A stretch of 15,206 nt of DNA from Roseovarius sp. UBA3070 (GCA_002366775.1 DFBW01000010.1:6787-21992); one strand, 5' to 3'; shown: positions 7,551-13,382, numbered from the stretch's first letter. Notes: generated by a model not told the origin, from the sequence alone. Made by a program: numbers and translations.

Positions 7551-8345
7551 TCAGGCGTCACTCATCCGGCGCGCACGAAGCATCTCGGTGATTGCGTCCT
7601 TCAGGGCCAAAGCATCCGAGCGTTCCCGCTCGGTCGTGGCACAAAGCAGCTGTTCATCGCAATAGCTGTGTAACTCTGATTCCATAATGCCGGGGTTTCT
7701 TGCCTGCTCTGCGGCAATGACGATTTCTTCATCGAGGAAAATCTCGCCTTCAATCCCGGCAAAAGCCCGAACTTTGTTGATCCGCTCATCCGTGCAGTCA
7801 CACAGGGCGGCCAGTGCTTTGACCTTTCCCATTTGCGCGGTTTTGCCGACATAGCCATAGGGCGCGTTATCTGATCGCTTCAGAACCCGGTCCATCACAG
7901 GGTCAATCACGGTGATGATATCTGAGATCCCTGAGTTTTTCCCGTATTCCAGAATGCCAGCCATCAATTCACACGTGGCGTAAGAGACAGAATTGCGCGC
8001 AGTCCCTTTTGCCAGACGGTCTCGATCCACGCAAAATCGGGTGCTTTCCCAAATCAAGGCGCTGCGCAAAGGAGGCTCACCATCCAGAATGTCATAAAAT
8101 ACATCAGACAGCATGTGTGGGCCCGTTGTTTGCAAAAGCCGGGCACAACCGACAACCTCATACTCATCATCCAGGCAAATCACATATGCCGGATCAAGCT
8201 CATCAAACTCATCAATTTCACGACCATTGGTAACACGTACATCCCAGCCCATGCGGTCTTGAAACACGCGGGCTCGTAATTTGTACATATCGTCAAGAAT
8301 TGTCGTAAATTTGGATTTGTTTATACCGTCTACTAAAATTAACAT
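7551..8345 (-). CDS. luxI: Acyl-homoserine-lactone synthase (LuxI family) with C-terminal extension
   Basis: This 264-aa autoinducer synthase makes N-acyl-homoserine lactone from S-adenosylmethionine and an acyl donor (acyl-ACP or acyl-CoA). The family's conserved residues are present: Arg24 and Phe28 (LRARVF), Trp34, Asp45 and Asp48 (IDEFDEL), Arg69 (CARLLQTTGP), Glu100 and Arg103 (IWESTRF). Local wording is close to LasI. LuxI proteins are usually about 190-220 aa; here roughly residues 205-264 form an additional acidic, helix-rich tail. GGGGAAGAGAG precedes the ATG as ribosome binding site. It is downstream of luxR on the same strand, separated by 155 bp with its own candidate operators and a CtrA box, so it probably has its own promoter. 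Confidence 0.95.
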   Translation of the reverse strand: MLILVDGINKSKFTTILDDMYKLRARVFQDRMGWDVRVTNGREIDEFDELDPAYVICLDDEYEVVGCARLLQTTGPHMLSDVFYDILDGEPPLRSALIWESTRFCVDRDRLAKGTARNSVSYATCELMAGILEYGKNSGISDIITVIDPVMDRVLKRSDNAPYGYVGKTAQMGKVKALAALCDCTDERINKVRAFAGIEGEIFLDEEIVIAAEQARNPGIMESELHSYCDEQLLCATTERERSDALALKDAITEMLRARRMSDA

Positions 8346-8365
8346 CTCTCTTCCCCTCAGCAGTT

Positions 8366-8417
8366 TTGAATATTGAGGAGAAGTCTAAGCCGCTTCGCCA
8401 ACATTGGATATTGGGGA
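8366..8417 (-). repeat. Imperfect direct repeat in the luxI leader
   Basis: On the + strand TTGAATATTGAGGA (8366-8379) and TTGGATATTGGGGA (8404-8417) agree at 12 of 14 positions and start 38 bp apart. Both lie between the predicted regulatory sites and the luxI start. They could be tandem protein-binding sites; chance cannot be excluded. Confidence 0.35.
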
Positions 8418-8433
8418 AATCCCGTATATGGGA
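8398..8433 (-). promoter_or_regulatory. Candidate LuxR operator(s) upstream of luxI
   Basis: Two near-palindromes sit in tandem 53-88 bp before the luxI start. CCAACATTGGATATTGG (8398-8414) has 6 of 8 symmetric pairs. TCCCGTATATGGGA (8420-8433) has 6 of 7. LuxR-type activators bind 18-20 bp inverted repeats just upstream of their luxI promoter, so either could be the lux box. Neither matches a named consensus well, and no strong -35/-10 pair is seen, as expected for an activated promoter. Confidence 0.4.
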
Positions 8434-8443
8434 CCGAAACTTG

Positions 8444-8458
8444 TTAACCATTTGTTAA
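8444..8458 (-). promoter_or_regulatory. Full CtrA-binding site (TTAA-N7-TTAA) upstream of luxI
   Basis: TTAACCATTTGTTAA is an exact TTAA-N7-TTAA site and includes the half-site TTAACCAT. It is also a symmetric TTAAC-N5-GTTAA. It lies 99-113 bp before the luxI start codon in the luxR-luxI gap. CtrA is the conserved response regulator linked to quorum sensing, motility and gene transfer agents in Rhodobacterales. Confidence 0.6.
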
Positions 8459-8500
8459 TGAGTTCGCGTTTTTGGGGCTAACCAGGATAAACTTTTGGGT

Positions 8501-9202
8501 TTACCCCGGATAAATGAGACCCATGCTGACGGCACGACCGACGGCTTGTGAGGTGGTTAACGCACTGAGCTTCTCTCGGCTGGAGCGCAAATGCACCTCA
8601 ACGGTGCGGGGTGAAATAGACAAGATATCGCCGATGTCTTGTTGAGATTTACCAACAGCCACCCATTGCAGGATCTCAATCTCGCGAGCAGACAAGGCAG
8701 GATACCGTAAAATATCCAGCAGATGGTCAGACTTCATAACCCTGTCATGCATGTAGACCGCGCTTAACTGCAGGTCTGCAATGATGTGTTTTTTGAGTTT
8801 GGCCCATTTTTGGGGCGCGGTACGCGAAGTGACGCTGAACAACCCGATTTCGCCGTAGGGGCCGCGGATCGGCACTGTCATACCAATATCTGGCAACCCA
8901 AAATCATGCGCCTGAGAAAAGACATTGCCAAAGGCTTTGGTTTGCTCAAGACGCGACCAGTCCACGGGGGCAATGCTGCGCGCGGCGCTCCGCAGGGTAG
9001 GATCGCTCAGATGAAGGTTCTTTTGCATGTAGTGATCACGCCAGGCATCGGGATAGGTGGTGAAGGCCACAACCTTGCCACTTACCGGGTTTGCCGATGC
9101 GTAGGAGGCATAATCGAGATCCAGCGTGTTACAAATTTTGGAAAGATAATCCACAAAATCATGGCGCCCCTCAGGGGTGGCAGCAAGGTCAATCAGCTCC
9201 AT
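8501..9202 (-). CDS. luxR: LuxR-family quorum-sensing transcription regulator
   Basis: This 233-aa regulator has the two-domain layout of LuxR. The N-terminal autoinducer-binding domain (about 15-160) holds all six classical invariant residues: Trp54, Tyr58, Asp67, Pro68, Trp82 and Gly107. The C-terminal GerE-type helix-turn-helix (about 168-230) reads L-S-A-R-E-I-E-I-L, then G-K-S-Q-Q-D-I-G, then S-P-R-T-V-E-V-H. The ATG at 9202 is the only reasonable start, since the frame closes upstream with no other start codon. Its ribosome binding site is weak, and an upstream 63-aa ORF ends 10 nt inside it, so translation may be coupled. It should bind the signal made by the adjacent LuxI and control luxI and other genes (inference from the pairing). 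Confidence 0.95.
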   Translation of the reverse strand: MELIDLAATPEGRHDFVDYLSKICNTLDLDYASYASANPVSGKVVAFTTYPDAWRDHYMQKNLHLSDPTLRSAARSIAPVDWSRLEQTKAFGNVFSQAHDFGLPDIGMTVPIRGPYGEIGLFSVTSRTAPQKWAKLKKHIIADLQLSAVYMHDRVMKSDHLLDILRYPALSAREIEILQWVAVGKSQQDIGDILSISPRTVEVHLRSSREKLSALTTSQAVGRAVSMGLIYPG

Positions 9203-9384
9203 TTCGGATGCCCCGAATTTTGGGCAAAGCCGACGTCAAACGTGCCGAAGTGAGGCGATAATTCCTGATGGCTGATGCCAGACAAGACCATAGCAGGGCG
9301 CAAGTCTGGCAGTTTCATGAATGCAAAACTCACCGCGAGCCATTGACGTAGCTGATGTTCAGCAAGGTTCAAAAATCTGGTCAT
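9193..9384 (-). CDS. Possible 63-aa leader ORF upstream of luxR
   Basis: This small ORF begins with ATG at 9384 behind a strong G-rich ribosome binding site (GGGGGGA, 9394-9388). It ends with TGA at 9195-9193, inside the first codons of luxR. The predicted protein has no cysteine, a hydrophobic stretch around residues 15-23 (W-L-A-V-S-F-A-F-M) and a polar tail. I do not recognise it. Its position on the presumed luxR mRNA, its better ribosome site than luxR itself and the overlap suggest either a small protein co-translated with luxR or a translational control leader. It may also be a chance ORF. Confidence 0.4.
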   Translation of the reverse strand: MTRFLNLAEHQLRQWLAVSFAFMKLPDLRPAMVLSGISHQELSPHFGTFDVGFAQNSGHPKWS

Positions 9385-9445
9385 ACATCCCCCCTATCCC
9401 AATACGGCGCGTTTATACGAGATTGCAGAAATTGGCGGCTTGATT

Positions 9446-9458
9446 ATCGCATAGCGAT
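9446..9458 (-). promoter_or_regulatory. Palindrome overlapping the luxR -10 region
   Basis: ATCGC-ATA-GCGAT is a perfect 5+5 inverted repeat with further outer AT/AT symmetry. It overlaps the predicted -10 box (9457-9462) and the start-point region of the luxR promoter. This placement is typical of a repressor operator. The binding protein is unknown. Confidence 0.45.
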
Positions 9459-9486
9459 TATAGCATCTAAGGCAAACAACTGTCGA
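9457..9486 (-). promoter_or_regulatory. Predicted promoter of the luxR transcript
   Basis: On the minus strand the -35 box TCGACA (9486-9481) and a perfect -10 TATAAT (9462-9457) are 18 bp apart. Transcription would begin near 9450, leaving about 65 nt before the 63-aa leader ORF and about 250 nt before luxR. Confidence 0.6.
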
Positions 9487-9523
9487 TGTTTGTATCCGAC
9501 AGACAGCGAGTTGGAGCCGACAT

Positions 9524-9556
9524 AAAAAAGGCCGCCTTTGTAAGAACAAGGCGGCC
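9524..9556 (-). terminator. Rho-independent terminator of the rpsF-rpsR-rplI operon
   Basis: Read on the minus strand, GGCCGCCTT (9556-9548) pairs with AAGGCGGCC (9538-9530) over 9 bp and is followed by six T residues (9529-9524). It begins 25 nt after the rplI stop codon and lies just before the luxR promoter, so it also shields the quorum-sensing locus from ribosomal transcription. Confidence 0.93.
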
Positions 9557-9580
9557 TCAGATTAGGTGTGTTAAACGGGA

Positions 9581-10207
9581 TCAGTCTTCAGATGTCTCGT
9601 CATCATCGTTGCTGTCTGCAACGGACACAGCCAGATCATCGTCGTCATTCGCGGCAGAACCGATGTCTTCGAACAGTTCAGCGATTTCGAATTCAGCAGC
9701 TTCTTCAGCTTCGGCGGCCGCATCCTGAATGGATTTGCCCGAGGCTTGCAATTCGGCTTCTTCAGCCGAGCGGGCCACGTTCAATTCGATGGTTGCCGAG
9801 ACTTCGGGGTGCAAAGACACGATAACATCGTGCAGACCCAGATCTTTGATCGGGCGGGCCAAGGCGACCTGCTTGCGATCAACGGTGAAACCACCCTCAA
9901 CAGCTGCTTCAGCCGCGTCACGGGTCGAAACCGATCCGTACAGCGCGCCGGCATCCGAAGCCTGACGAATCACGATGAACTGCTGTCCATCCAGCTTTTC
10001 AGCCATGGCTTCGGCTTCTGTGCGGGTTTCCAGGTTGTTGGCTTCAAGCTGTGCTTTGCGGGTTTCAAAATCCGCAATGTTACGCTCGGATGCCGACAAT
10101 GCTTTGCCCTGAGGCAGCAAGAAGTTGCGGGCATAGCCCGGCTTCACATCGACAACTTCGCCCATTTGGCCCAGCTTGGCCACACGTTCAAGAAGGATAA
10201 CTTGCAT
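9581..10207 (-). CDS. rplI: 50S ribosomal protein bL9 with acidic C-terminal extension
   Basis: This is ribosomal protein bL9 of the large subunit, 208 aa against about 150 aa in E. coli. The N-terminal RNA-binding domain carries the L9 signature: [13 protein letters not shown], then [17 protein letters not shown] (17-32). The connecting helix and C-terminal domain run to about residue 150. Residues 152-208 are an added, alanine- and acid-rich tail ending with clusters of Asp and Glu. Such tails are common in Rhodobacterales (recalled family knowledge). AGGAGAA sits 7 nt before the ATG. The gene is 12 nt downstream of rpsR and last in the operon. Confidence 0.97.
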   Translation of the reverse strand: MQVILLERVAKLGQMGEVVDVKPGYARNFLLPQGKALSASERNIADFETRKAQLEANNLETRTEAEAMAEKLDGQQFIVIRQASDAGALYGSVSTRDAAEAAVEGGFTVDRKQVALARPIKDLGLHDVIVSLHPEVSATIELNVARSAEEAELQASGKSIQDAAAEAEEAAEFEIAELFEDIGSAANDDDDLAVSVADSNDDDETSED

Positions 10208-10219
10208 TTGGGTTTCTCC

Positions 10220-10447
10220 TTACTTCACAGCGTAGGGCAGCAAGGCCAGAAAACGTGCGCGTTTGATGGCACGGGCCAGCTCGCGTTGTTTCTTGGCCGA
10301 AACGGCGGTGATACGGGACGGCACGATTTTGCCACGCTCAGAGATGTAGCGTTGCAGCAGTTTCGTGTCTTTGTAATCAATCTTTGGCGCGTTCTCACCC
10401 GAGAAGGGGCAGACTTTGCGACGGCGGAAAAATGGTTTTGTAGCCAT
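10220..10447 (-). CDS. rpsR: 30S ribosomal protein bS18
   Basis: This 75-aa protein binds the central domain of 16S rRNA together with bS6 in the small subunit platform. It has the family features [10 protein letters not shown] near the N-terminus, [13 protein letters not shown] (24-36), and the basic helix [17 protein letters not shown]. Length and order are normal. It lies between rpsF (25 nt upstream) and rplI (12 nt downstream) on the same transcript. Confidence 0.98.
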   Translation of the reverse strand: MATKPFFRRRKVCPFSGENAPKIDYKDTKLLQRYISERGKIVPSRITAVSAKKQRELARAIKRARFLALLPYAVK

Positions 10448-10472
10448 AACTTAGTATCCTTTCTTCAGGTGA

Positions 10473-10826
10473 TTAGCGGCGCTCGCGGCGGTCGCTGCGT
10501 TCGTCACGCTTTTGCATTTGTACGCTGGGGCCTTCGACGTGCTCGTCAACCTTGATGGTCAGCACGCGCATTACGTCGTCGTGCAGGCGCATCAGGCGCT
10601 CCATTTCCTGAATAGCCGCTGCAGGTGCATCGGTTTTCAGGTAGGCGTAGTGGCCCTTGCGGTTTTTGTTGATCTTGTAGGCCATCGTTTTGACGCCCCA
10701 ATACTCGTGCTCGACGAGTTTGCCGCCATTGTCGGCAAGGACAGTACCAAAATGTTCGATAAGGCCTTCGGCTTGCGTGTTGGACAAGTCCTGACGCGAG
10801 ATAAAGACATGCTCATAAAGAGACAT
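10473..10826 (-). CDS. rpsF: 30S ribosomal protein bS6
   Basis: This 117-aa protein is a partner of bS18 in the small subunit platform. Family features include M-x-L-Y-E-H-V-F-I at the start, W-G-V-K-T-M-A-Y-K-I-N-K (43-54), G-H-Y-A-Y-L (58-63), and a charged Arg/Asp/Glu tail. The ATG at 10826 has only a weak ribosome binding site (GTGGAAAC). This gene opens the operon; its leader is about 100 nt and may carry autoregulatory structure. Confidence 0.98.
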   Translation of the reverse strand: MSLYEHVFISRQDLSNTQAEGLIEHFGTVLADNGGKLVEHEYWGVKTMAYKINKNRKGHYAYLKTDAPAAAIQEMERLMRLHDDVMRVLTIKVDEHVEGPSVQMQKRDERSDRRERR

Positions 10827-10872
10827 GGATCGTTTCCACTTCTGTCAAGGCGCATTTCATAGGGGGGCCAAT

Positions 10873-10927
10873 TCCTTCCACGACCCATCCACGAGAGACT
10901 GCGCGGTTCATAAAAACTGCGGAAGGA
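10873..10927 (-). ncRNA. Possible structured 5' leader of rpsF
   Basis: On the minus strand TCCTTCC (10927-10921) can pair with GGAAGGA (10879-10873) over 7 bp, enclosing about 41 nt. The stem begins where transcription from the predicted rpsF promoter would start. S6:S18 complexes are known to autoregulate by binding a leader RNA with a CCG-containing loop; a CCG occurs inside this loop (GAACCGCG). I cannot show that the full motif is present. Confidence 0.3.
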
Positions 10928-10933
10928 GGCTGG

Positions 10934-10962
10934 CATATACGATGGATTCCCTATGCAGGCAA
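10934..10962 (-). promoter_or_regulatory. Predicted promoter of the rpsF-rpsR-rplI operon
   Basis: On the minus strand TTGCCT (10962-10957) and TATATG (10939-10934) are separated by 17 bp. Transcription would start near 10927, about 100 nt before rpsF. Two runs of six G (10963-10968, 10971-10976, + strand) lie directly upstream of the -35 box. Confidence 0.5.
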
Positions 10963-11030
10963 GGGGGGCTGGGGGGATGAGGTGAAGCGGCCCAAATTCT
11001 CCGTGTTGGTGCCGCATTCTGGTCGCTTTT

Positions 11031-11058
11031 TCTGTCGATTATTCCAATCGGGGACAGA
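11031..11058 (+). promoter_or_regulatory. Bulged hairpin in the leader of the 168-aa membrane protein gene
   Basis: TCTGT plus CGATT (11031-11040) pairs with AATCG (11046-11050) and, after a GGG bulge, ACAGA (11054-11058). This gives ten base pairs with a 5-nt loop. It ends 19 nt before the ATG at 11078, just ahead of the ribosome binding site. It may be an RNA structure or a DNA operator. Confidence 0.35.
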
Positions 11059-11077
11059 ACGATAAAAGAGGTCTGAC

Positions 11078-11584
11078 ATGGTTGCATTAAGTGACACACA
11101 TGCTGAATTAGGCGTTGCACCTGATTTCGATCAAGCCAAAGCGTTGCGCGAGTCACTGAAGACACCTGCGTCGGTCAATCGAGGCGGGCGCATATTTTTG
11201 GGGTCGGTCTTGTGCATTTCTGCACTGGGCCTGTGGTTGGTGCCGGTGGATGCTGGTGACGCGGCCATGCAATTGATCAAACTTTTGGTGTCCGTGGTGA
11301 TGCTGGCACTGGGGATGATGTTTATCTTTTCGATCAACCGCCGGGCTGAATTGCCGGAAATTCAGATTGATACGCTCAAACGCGAACTGCGTGTGATCAA
11401 GCGCGATCATGCAAACAACCCGTTCGTTGAAGCGTTTCATGCCTTTGAAAATATGGCTGAAATCAACCTGAAAGGCCATCACCTGAGCGCGCGCGATGCG
11501 GATGGGCAGGTCATTGTGTCGGTTCCGTTACGTGACAAGGCGACTGCCCGCGCATTGCAGGCCGCACTGGACCAGGTGAGCTGA
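11078..11584 (+). CDS. Two-helix membrane protein of unknown function
   Basis: This 168-aa protein does not belong to a family I recognise. The start ATG at 11078 follows AAGAGGT. Residues 1-36 are polar and probably cytoplasmic. Two hydrophobic segments, about 39-57 and 63-85, form a helical hairpin with a short acidic loop (VDAGDA) between them. After N-R-R at 87-89 a soluble domain of about 80 residues follows, with alternating strand-like pattern: I-Q-I-D-T-L-K-R-E-L-R-V-I-K-R, then an amphipathic stretch and V-I-V-S-V-P-L. The positive N-R-R after the second helix suggests both termini face the cytoplasm. It is transcribed divergently from rpsF. Confidence 0.8.
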   Translation: MVALSDTHAELGVAPDFDQAKALRESLKTPASVNRGGRIFLGSVLCISALGLWLVPVDAGDAAMQLIKLLVSVVMLALGMMFIFSINRRAELPEIQIDTLKRELRVIKRDHANNPFVEAFHAFENMAEINLKGHHLSARDADGQVIVSVPLRDKATARALQAALDQVS

Positions 11585-11618
11585 CAACACCGCGCTATCG
11601 GCGGATGTTCGCAAATAC

Positions 11619-11629
11619 ACACAATGTGT
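11619..11629 (+). promoter_or_regulatory. Short palindrome between the membrane protein and yceI-like genes
   Basis: ACACA-A-TGTGT is an 11-bp perfect odd palindrome 81 bp before the YceI-like start. It could be an operator. No -35/-10 pair for the downstream gene is convincing in the 126-bp gap. Confidence 0.3.
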
Positions 11630-11710
11630 TGAAGATTGAGGTGTTGCTCTGCGCGGCGTGCGTGGTCAATTCTTGTTTCATCTTAAACTTGTCATAGTAA
11701 GGGACAACTG

Positions 11711-12292
11711 ATGAAACACTTTGTATTTGCTGCGGCACTGGCCGGGGCTGCTGCCTTGGCGACCGGTGCTTCCGCCGCCTCTGAAAAATATACGCTGGAC
11801 GCCAGCCATAGCCAGGTTGTGTTTTCCTACACTCACCTGGGATTCTCCACCACCTACAACATGTTCTCAGGCTTTGACGGCGAGATCATGTTTGATAAGG
11901 ACGATCCGGCCGCATCCTCGGTCAGCGTATCAATGCCGCTGGACTCGCTGTTCACCGGTTGGGAAGAGCGGTTTGCCCATTTCATGTCACCGGATTTCTT
12001 TGATGCCAAGGGCGGAGAAATGATCAGTTTTGACTCCACCGGTATTGAGGTGACGGGCGACACTACAGCTTTGATTACAGGTGATCTGACAATCAACGGC
12101 ATGACCAAATCCGTTGTGCTGGATGCCAAGCTGAACCAAAGCGGCGATCACCCAATGAAGGGCAAGCCCTGGGCTGGCTTTGATGCCACCACCACTGTTT
12201 TACGGTCAGATTTCGGCGTGGGTGGTTTTGCCCCACACGTCAGCGATGAGCTGAATGTGATGATTTCGATTGAGGCTGAAAAGGCCGAGTGA
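11711..12292 (+). CDS. YceI family periplasmic lipid-binding protein
   Basis: This 193-aa secreted protein is of the YceI family, a lipocalin-like beta-barrel that binds long isoprenoid or other amphipathic lipids. A signal peptide is clear: Lys2, a hydrophobic core (FVFAAALAGAAALAT), and cleavage probably after residue 22 (A-S-A). Mature motifs match the family: Y-T-L-D-A-S-H-S-Q-V-V-F near 27-38, G-F-D-G-E-I-M-F-D, a central S-x-D-F-F-D-A-K, and G-D-L-T-I-N-G-M-T-K-S-V-V-L-D near 126-140. The ATG follows AAGGGA at 11699-11704. It is 126 bp after the membrane protein gene and seems monocistronic; the next gene is convergent. Confidence 0.95.
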   Translation: MKHFVFAAALAGAAALATGASAASEKYTLDASHSQVVFSYTHLGFSTTYNMFSGFDGEIMFDKDDPAASSVSVSMPLDSLFTGWEERFAHFMSPDFFDAKGGEMISFDSTGIEVTGDTTALITGDLTINGMTKSVVLDAKLNQSGDHPMKGKPWAGFDATTTVLRSDFGVGGFAPHVSDELNVMISIEAEKAE

Positions 12293-12314
12293 TTTTTGCA
12301 CTCACCTCGTTAAA

Positions 12315-12357
12315 GCGTTTCGCGTAACACCTTAACCAGAGGTTTTGCCCGAAACGC
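12315..12357. repeat. Inverted repeat between convergent genes
   Basis: GCGTTTCG (12315-12322) and CGAAACGC (12350-12357) are perfectly complementary over 8 bp with a 27-nt loop. The loop itself contains AACC-AGA-GGTT (12334-12344). The element lies between the convergent YceI-like and 85-aa genes and has no T-run, so it may be a weak bidirectional terminator or a dispersed intergenic palindrome. Confidence 0.45.
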
Positions 12358-12369
12358 CCACGACGGGGA

Positions 12370-12627
12370 TCACTCGTCGGTCTTAGTCGCAGTCTTCGCA
12401 GTCTCTTGATCTGCTTTGAATTTTTGTAGCTTTGCCAGCAGGAAGGCGCGCGCCTTGATGTTGGCGCGGCGTACACGCACGGCCGTCAAAAACGCCTCTT
12501 CGGCGGTTTGCGAAGTGGCCCCCATCATTGTGGCCACTTCGTTGGCCAGCTCTTCGTCACCAATGACATCCATTGCCTTGATAACGTCAACAGCCAGCGC
12601 ATCAGCCAGATCTTCGGTGATACCCAT
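12370..12627 (-). CDS. Small protein of unknown function (85 aa)
   Basis: The protein appears mostly helical: residues 1-36 are acidic (E-D-L-A-D-A-L-A-V-D-V-I-K-A-M), followed by a basic helix V-R-V-R-R-A-N-I-K-A-R-A-F-L-L-A-K-L, and a Lys/Thr/Glu tail. I do not recognise a family. The ATG at 12627 lies only 2 nt after the stop of the alpha/beta hydrolase gene on the same strand, so the two are very likely co-transcribed and translationally coupled. Codon use is like that of its neighbours, which supports a real gene. Confidence 0.75.
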   Translation of the reverse strand: MGITEDLADALAVDVIKAMDVIGDEELANEVATMMGATSQTAEEAFLTAVRVRRANIKARAFLLAKLQKFKADQETAKTATKTDE

Positions 12628-12629
12628 GA

Positions 12630-13283
12630 TCAGCGCGTTGTTTCAGTCAGGCGGCGTTTTACATAGCCGGTGACGCTATCAATCATCGTGTCCATATGGG
12701 GCTCTTCAAAGAAGTGGCCTGCCCCTTCGACTTCTTGATGGGTGATAGTAATGCCCTGCTGCTCATGCAGCTTGTTCACCAATGCGGTGGTGTCTGCGGG
12801 CGGTGCCACGCGGTCATTCAGCCCATTGATGATCAGCCCAGAAGACGGGCAGGGGGCCAGGAACGAAAAGTCGTACATATTGGCCGGCGGCGAAACCGAG
12901 ATGAACCCTGTAATCTCAGGTCGGCGCATCAGCAGTTGCATGCCAATCCAGGCCCCGAATGAAAAACCGGCAACCCAACAATGTTTGGAATTGTTGTTCA
13001 TGGATTGCAGATAATCGAGGGCGGATGCGGCATCGCTCAGCTCGCCCACACCTTGATCATATTCACCCTGAGAGCGCCCAACGCCGCGGAAATTGAACCG
13101 CAGCACCGTAAAGCCCATATTGTAAAAGGCGTAGTGAAGGTTGTAGACAACCTTGTTGTTCATCGTACCACCAAACTGCGGATGCGGATGCAACACGATG
13201 GCAATCGGTGCATCACGCTCCTTTTGTGGGTGGTAGCGACCTTCAAGGCGGCCTTCTGGGCCAGCAAAAATAACCTCGGGCAT
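12630..13283 (-). CDS. Alpha/beta hydrolase
   Basis: This 217-aa cytoplasmic serine hydrolase is of the small alpha/beta-fold type (dienelactone-hydrolase/peptidase-like subgroup often annotated only as alpha/beta hydrolase). The oxyanion-region motif H-P-H-P-Q-F-G-G-T-M-N-N-K-V is at residues 32-45. The nucleophile elbow G-F-S-F-G puts Ser108 as catalytic. Asp157 (N-D-R) and His190 (G-A-G-H-F-F) complete the triad. I start at ATG 13283 (MPEVIFAGPEGR), where family resemblance begins; an in-frame TTG at 13340 would add 19 low-complexity residues close to the Irr-like box. The substrate is unknown. The gene is divergent from the iscR-like gene. Confidence 0.92.
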   Translation of the reverse strand: MPEVIFAGPEGRLEGRYHPQKERDAPIAIVLHPHPQFGGTMNNKVVYNLHYAFYNMGFTVLRFNFRGVGRSQGEYDQGVGELSDAASALDYLQSMNNNSKHCWVAGFSFGAWIGMQLLMRRPEITGFISVSPPANMYDFSFLAPCPSSGLIINGLNDRVAPPADTTALVNKLHEQQGITITHQEVEGAGHFFEEPHMDTMIDSVTGYVKRRLTETTR

Positions 13284-13344
13284 AGGTGCCTGGTATCCTT
13301 TGTCAGGGGGCTTTGCAGATTTCTTGACGAAATCCCTCAACCAT

Positions 13345-13361
13345 CTTAGAACGTTTCTAAA
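13345..13361. promoter_or_regulatory. Irr-type iron control element (ICE box)
   Basis: CTTAGAACGTTTCTAAA contains the perfect inverted repeat TTAGAA-CGT-TTCTAA (13346-13360). It agrees at 13 of the 14 fixed positions with the ICE consensus TTTAGAA-N3-TTCTAAA bound by the iron/heme-responsive regulator Irr in alphaproteobacteria. It lies in the 169-bp gap between the divergent alpha/beta hydrolase and iscR-like genes, 92 bp before the latter. Confidence 0.75.
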
Positions 13362-13382
13362 TTCCAGCCCGGATTATTGTCT

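Noticed and set aside
8786..9253. Plus-strand 155-aa open frame opposite luxR
   Set aside because: It lies entirely within or just beyond the luxR coding strand's complement and has no recognisable domain; luxR on the other strand has all invariant family residues.
9746..10555. Plus-strand 269-aa open frame opposite rplI and rpsR
   Set aside because: It is the antisense of three clear ribosomal protein genes.
10963..10976. Two G6 runs as a G-quadruplex
   Set aside because: Only two long runs are close together. A four-tract quadruplex would need each run to split without a loop, so support is weak.
13284..13340. N-terminal extension of the alpha/beta hydrolase from a TTG at 13340
   Set aside because: The added residues do not resemble the family, TTG is a rare start, and ATG 13283 begins where the conserved sequence begins.
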